NCBI GenBank assembly: GCA_021783435.1 | Contig: JAJXUC010000180.1 | Span: 1-7,095 of the forward strand | Reading direction: 5' to 3' | Length of the DNA: 7,095 bases | Source of the DNA: Pseudomonadota bacterium | Lineage (GTDB): Bacteria > Pseudomonadota > Gammaproteobacteria > Burkholderiales > Burkholderiaceae | In this document: positions 5,943 to 7,095 of the stretch, piece by piece | Layout of the letters: each line of letters begins with the position of its first letter | How positions within the stretch are numbered: position 1 is the first letter of the stretch | Program-made: the position numbers and the translations under genes | The notes under the pieces: model-generated | What the model was told of the DNA's origin: nothing | What the model saw: the letters and a program-made list of their open reading frames with translations, nothing else | Database searches by the model: none

Positions 5943-7095
5943 ATGAACGTGCTGGCCCGCCGGTCCGATCCGATCGCCGCCGTGGCGACGGCGCCTGGCC
6001 GCGGTGCCGTGGGCATCGTGCGTGCTTCCGGACAGGATCTGTCCGTCTTGGTCCGCGCGTTGTGCGGCCGCGCGCTGGAACCCCGCCATGCGACCTTGTT
6101 AGCGTTTCGCGATGCCCAGAACGGCATCATCGATACAGGGCTTGCGCTGTATTTTCCGGCGCCGCATTCCTATACCGGCGAGGACGTTCTTGAACTGCAG
6201 GTGCATGGTGGTCCGGTGGTCTTGCACCTGCTGTTGGGCCGGCTGCTGGAGTTGGGCCGAGCCATCGGTTTGCGTGCGGCGGAACCGGGCGAATTCACCC
6301 AGCGCGCGTTTCTCCATGGCAAGCTTGACTTGGCACAGGCCGAGGCCGTGGCCGACCTGATCGACGCCACCACCGAGACCGCGGCGCGCGGCGCCGGCCG
6401 TGCGCTGGCTGGCGAACTGTCGAACCGTGTGCATGCGCTTGCCGAGGCCTTGCGCGAACTTCGAGCACTGGTCGAGGCCACGCTGGATTTCCCCGAGGAG
6501 GACATCGACTTCATCCGTGCCGCGGGCGTCGCCGCGCGGGTGCAGGCCTTGGAGGTGCAGGTCGCCGAGGTCCTGGCGCGCACGCGTCAAGGCGCCTTGC
6601 TGCGTGAAGGCATCCGCGTGGTGCTGGCGGGTCAGCCGAACGTGGGCAAGAGTTCCTTGCTCAATGCCTTGGCAGGCGCTGAGCTGGCGATTGTTACGGA
6701 CGTTCCGGGCACCACGCGGGATCGCGTCAGCCAAGCCATCCAAATCGCCGGGGTGCCCTTGCACATCGTCGACACGGCCGGCTTGCGCGAGACGAGCGAC
6801 ACGGTGGAGAGCATCGGCGTGGCGCGCAGCTGGGACGCCATCGCCGATGCCGATGCGGTGCTGTTCCTGCACGACCTGACGCGCTTGGAGAGTCCCGACT
6901 ATGCGCAAGCCGAGGCACGGATCGCGCAGGCCATCGCGGGACATGCGCCGCGAGGCGCTACCCTGCTTCATGCGTGGAACAAGTCGGATGCGCTTGGGGA
7001 CGCTGAGGCCAGAGAGCGTTCCCGTGACTTTGCCGCCGCCCAAGGGTGGGTTCATGCCGCGCAACCGGGCTTGCTGCTGTCGACGCGCAGCCAGG
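5943..7095 (+). CDS. mnmE: tRNA uridine-5-carboxymethylaminomethyl(34) synthesis GTPase MnmE, 3' end cut by window edge
   Basis: MnmE (TrmE), with MnmG, modifies the wobble uridine U34 of certain tRNAs using a folate one-carbon unit, with GTP hydrolysis driving the cycle. The visible part is 384 residues; the family is usually 450-460, so about 70 are missing, including the C-terminal CxGK motif with its catalytic cysteine. The N-terminal folate-binding domain (about 1-120) begins [19 protein letters not shown] (9-27) and has [16 protein letters not shown] (75-90). The helical domain includes [17 protein letters not shown] (114-130). The G domain shows G1 GQPNVGKSS (230-238), G2 region PGTTRD (255-260), G3 DTAG (277-280), G4 NKSD (346-349) and a G5-like LLSTRS at the edge. 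The ATG at 5943 gives the expected start; no clear Shine-Dalgarno is seen. It follows yidC by 45 nt, likely in the same operon. Confidence 0.97.
   Translation, partial: MNVLARRSDPIAAVATAPGRGAVGIVRASGQDLSVLVRALCGRALEPRHATLLAFRDAQNGIIDTGLALYFPAPHSYTGEDVLELQVHGGPVVLHLLLGRLLELGRAIGLRAAEPGEFTQRAFLHGKLDLAQAEAVADLIDATTETAARGAGRALAGELSNRVHALAEALRELRALVEATLDFPEEDIDFIRAAGVAARVQALEVQVAEVLARTRQGALLREGIRVVLAGQPNVGKSSLLNALAGAELAIVTDVPGTTRDRVSQAIQIAGVPLHIVDTAGLRETSDTVESIGVARSWDAIADADAVLFLHDLTRLESPDYAQAEARIAQAIAGHAPRGATLLHAWNKSDALGDAEARERSRDFAAAQGWVHAAQPGLLLSTRSQ

Noticed and set aside
4413..6089. 558-codon open frame on the complement, antisense to yidC and the start of mnmE
   Set aside because: It lies opposite two certain genes, its translation is rich in His, Arg and Gln with no recognisable domain, and long antisense open frames are expected in GC-rich coding DNA.
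6099..7064. 321-codon open frame on the complement, antisense to mnmE
   Set aside because: It mirrors the conserved MnmE reading frame and shows no motifs; treated as a shadow.
1..7095. Search for mobile elements, CRISPR arrays, tRNA or rRNA genes, and unknown defence-type genes
   Set aside because: The window is nearly filled by seven recognised core genes in a conserved order; I saw no direct-repeat arrays, transposase motifs or tRNA-like structures.

Overview
This window is the conserved chromosomal replication-initiation locus of a GC-rich proteobacterium. It is almost certainly a betaproteobacterium of the Burkholderiales type. The evidence is the gene order dnaN-dnaA / rpmH-rnpA-yidD-yidC-mnmE, a 44-residue L34, a DnaA with the box VII form SRFDSGLTV followed by EPPELEMR, and a YidC with lysine at the place of the E. 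coli groove arginine. These family comparisons are from memory, so no species is named.

Layout. The left part is transcribed leftward: dnaN (sliding clamp, start at 925, running off the left edge) lies downstream of dnaA (2571 to 1138), separated by a 212-bp spacer. That spacer is very AT-rich in the middle and carries a plausible dnaN promoter. From 2572 to 3034 is a 463-bp gene-free divergent region. It holds one perfect DnaA box (TTATCCACA, 2747-2755), a plausible leftward dnaA promoter whose -35 lies inside that box, an inverted repeat in the dnaA leader, and a plausible rightward rpmH promoter. It is the best candidate for all or part of oriC. The right part is transcribed rightward: rpmH (ribosomal protein L34), rnpA (RNase P protein), yidD (insertion factor), yidC (membrane insertase) and mnmE (tRNA-modification GTPase, running off the right edge).

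How the genes work together. DnaA opens the origin and DnaN clamps the polymerase. The rightward cluster serves translation and membrane biogenesis: L34 is part of the ribosome, RnpA matures tRNA 5' ends, MnmE modifies the tRNA wobble uridine, and YidD/YidC insert nascent membrane proteins. The rightward genes are closely spaced (98 nt, a 4-nt overlap, 69 nt, 45 nt) and probably form one operon. A hairpin with a T run between rpmH and rnpA may lower expression of the genes after rpmH. With the origin at 2572-3034, every gene here would be transcribed in the direction of fork movement.

This is a core, ordinary region. I found no mobile element, CRISPR, RNA gene, toxin system or unknown gene. 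The points worth checking are regulatory or architectural: the split origin signals, the dnaA autoregulation layout, the rpmH-rnpA hairpin, and the terminal extensions of RnpA and YidD.
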